Source: Maribacter dokdonensis DSW-8 (GTDB taxonomy: Bacteria > Bacteroidota > Bacteroidia > Flavobacteriales > Flavobacteriaceae). Taken from it: a stretch of 64,000 bases of DNA. Within the stretch, counting starts at the first letter, position 1. Each line of letters starts with the position of its first letter. Shown piece by piece: positions 63,047 to 64,000 of the stretch. The translations under genes were made by a program, and so were the position numbers. A model generated the notes under the pieces. The model did no database searches. It saw nothing but the letters and a program-made list of their open reading frames with translations, and was not told the DNA's origin. Where the stretch lies: NCBI RefSeq assembly GCF_001447995.1, contig NZ_LDPE01000001.1, forward strand, positions 1,922,001 through 1,986,000. The letters are read 5' to 3'.

Positions 63047-64000
63047 ATGGATCAAAAGAATTCCAGAAGATCATTTTTAAGACAAGCATCTTTAACCACT
63101 GCTGCACTTGGCACCGCCCCCTATTTATTATCCGCATCAACAAATAAAGTACAACTACTACATAGAGAATATTCGTTTGATCAGTATGGTAGTAACGACC
63201 ATATAAATATTGCACTAATTGGCACAGGAATTCAAGGCATATATGATACACAAGCCGCCTTAATGGTAGATGGTGTAAAAATTGTAGCTGCTTGTGACCT
63301 ATATACGGGCAGACTTGATCGCGCCAAAGAATTATGGGGCAATGATATTTTTGTAACAAGAGATTATCGAGAAATATTAAGTAGAAAAGATATTGATGTC
63401 GTGTTGATTGCCACACCAGACCATTGGCACCAAACCATTACAGTAGCAGCATTGAAAGCTGGAAAACATGTGTATTGTGAAAAACCAATGGTTCAAAATT
63501 TCAACCAAGGCCAAGAAATTATAAAGGCGCAAAAAGATTCAGGTAAAATCTGTCAAATAGGTAGCCAAGGCATGGCTTCCCTTGGTAATGAAAAGGCAAA
63601 AGAACTATATGAAGATGGTGCCATTGGTGATATTGTAATGCTAGATATGTACAATGATAGATATTCAGCCGAAGGTGCTTGGCAATATCCCATACCAACG
63701 GATGCCAATAACAACACCGTAGATTTTGACACTTTTTTAGGAAACGCACCAAAGGTACCTTTTGACAATAACCGCTTTTTTAGATGGAGAAATTATCAAG
63801 ATTATGGGACCGGAGTAGCCGGTGATTTATTTGTTCATGCCTTCTCTACCTTAAATTATGTAATTAGCTCAGATGGTCCTAACAGAGCCATGGCTACAGG
63901 CGGGCTACGCTATTGGAAAGACGGCAGAGATGTTCCAGATGTTTCCATTACATTATATGACTACCCAAAAACAGAAACACATTCGCCTTTTAATGCGGCA
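63047..64000 (+). CDS. Tat-exported Gfo/Idh/MocA-family oxidoreductase (3' end missing)
   Basis: 318 codons present, cut by the right edge (family about 440-480). Tat signal with twin Arg in SRRSFLRQASLTTAALGTAP; NAD(P)-binding INIALIGTGIQGIYDTQAAL (about 55-74), and the family's EKPMVQNFNQG (about 146) with the catalytic-region Lys, plus HAFSTLNYVI further on. Exported members act on sugars or glycosides in the periplasm with tightly bound cofactor. Starts at ATG 63047. Confidence 0.92.
   Translation, partial: MDQKNSRRSFLRQASLTTAALGTAPYLLSASTNKVQLLHREYSFDQYGSNDHINIALIGTGIQGIYDTQAALMVDGVKIVAACDLYTGRLDRAKELWGNDIFVTRDYREILSRKDIDVVLIATPDHWHQTITVAALKAGKHVYCEKPMVQNFNQGQEIIKAQKDSGKICQIGSQGMASLGNEKAKELYEDGAIGDIVMLDMYNDRYSAEGAWQYPIPTDANNNTVDFDTFLGNAPKVPFDNNRFFRWRNYQDYGTGVAGDLFVHAFSTLNYVISSDGPNRAMATGGLRYWKDGRDVPDVSITLYDYPKTETHSPFNAA

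Overview
The window reads as a stretch of chromosome from a marine-type member of the Flavobacteriaceae (Bacteroidota). Evidence: low G+C; -7 elements of the Bacteroidota form TAnnTTTG; a TonB-dependent receptor with a carboxypeptidase-regulatory-like N-terminal domain; ExbD pairs; BlaI/M56 modules; a GldL-like membrane protein; and a catabolic hut cluster in the order H-I-U-G. It is ordinary chromosomal DNA, with no phage, integrated plasmid, transposase or CRISPR array seen, but it carries two small mobile-looking elements and several well-formed regulatory sites. I place it only to family level.

Layout. 1-8.9 kb: 2-oxoglutarate dehydrogenase E1 (cut by the left edge), a small predicted outer-membrane protein, a HGSNAT/DUF5009-like membrane acyltransferase, a secreted amidohydrolase, a sugar aminotransferase-galE pair and the Kdo transferase waaA. 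8.9-14.4 kb: two tiny membrane-protein genes, a LytTR response regulator/histidine kinase pair, a divergent TonB-dependent receptor and a Cys-rich mini-protein. 14.4-20.6 kb: DUF427 protein, hydrolase-OsmC fusion, methyltransferase, a thioredoxin-reductase-like flavoprotein divergent from a Fur/PerR-type regulator with paired operators, tRNA-Leu, M20 dipeptidase and a PhnA-like protein. 20.7-25.8 kb: GldL-like protein, first BlaI-M56 pair, DUF4407 protein and two sORFs. 25.8-34.1 kb: tamB-tamA and a YdjM-type membrane hydrolase. 34.1-42.1 kb: two tandem paralogous secreted MG2/plug-like proteins, a membrane MutS-like ATPase (with a broken copy of its 3' end between the paralogs) and two exbD genes. 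42.3-45.8 kb: a seven-gene run of small soluble and membrane proteins.

45.9-48.7 kb is the most unusual part: hemW is bracketed on one side by a REP-like array of roughly 170-190 bp units that has a GIY-YIG nuclease gene inserted in it, and on the other by a four-helix-bundle (23S-IVS-type) gene inside 23-bp perfect inverted repeats. 48.7-53.5 kb: ruvC, a lipoprotein, a TPR protein and the second M56-BlaI pair. 53.6-64 kb: DUF456 protein, nitroreductase, LysR regulator, hutHIUG, a possible small RNA, a small-multidrug-export-like protein and a Tat-exported Gfo/Idh/MocA oxidoreductase cut by the right edge.

How genes work together: hutH-I-U-G encode the whole route from histidine to glutamate and formamide under a divergent LysR regulator. 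tamB/tamA form an envelope assembly pair. Each BlaI/M56 pair has its own set of three 16-bp palindromes (TTCTA-N6-TAGAA versus AACTA-N6-TAGTT). The LytTR system probably acts on 21-bp-pitch direct repeats in front of the TonB-dependent receptor and perhaps of a 40-residue membrane protein. The strongest candidates for something under-described are the GIY-YIG/repeat array, the inverted-repeat-bounded IVP element, and the two parallel BlaI operator sets.
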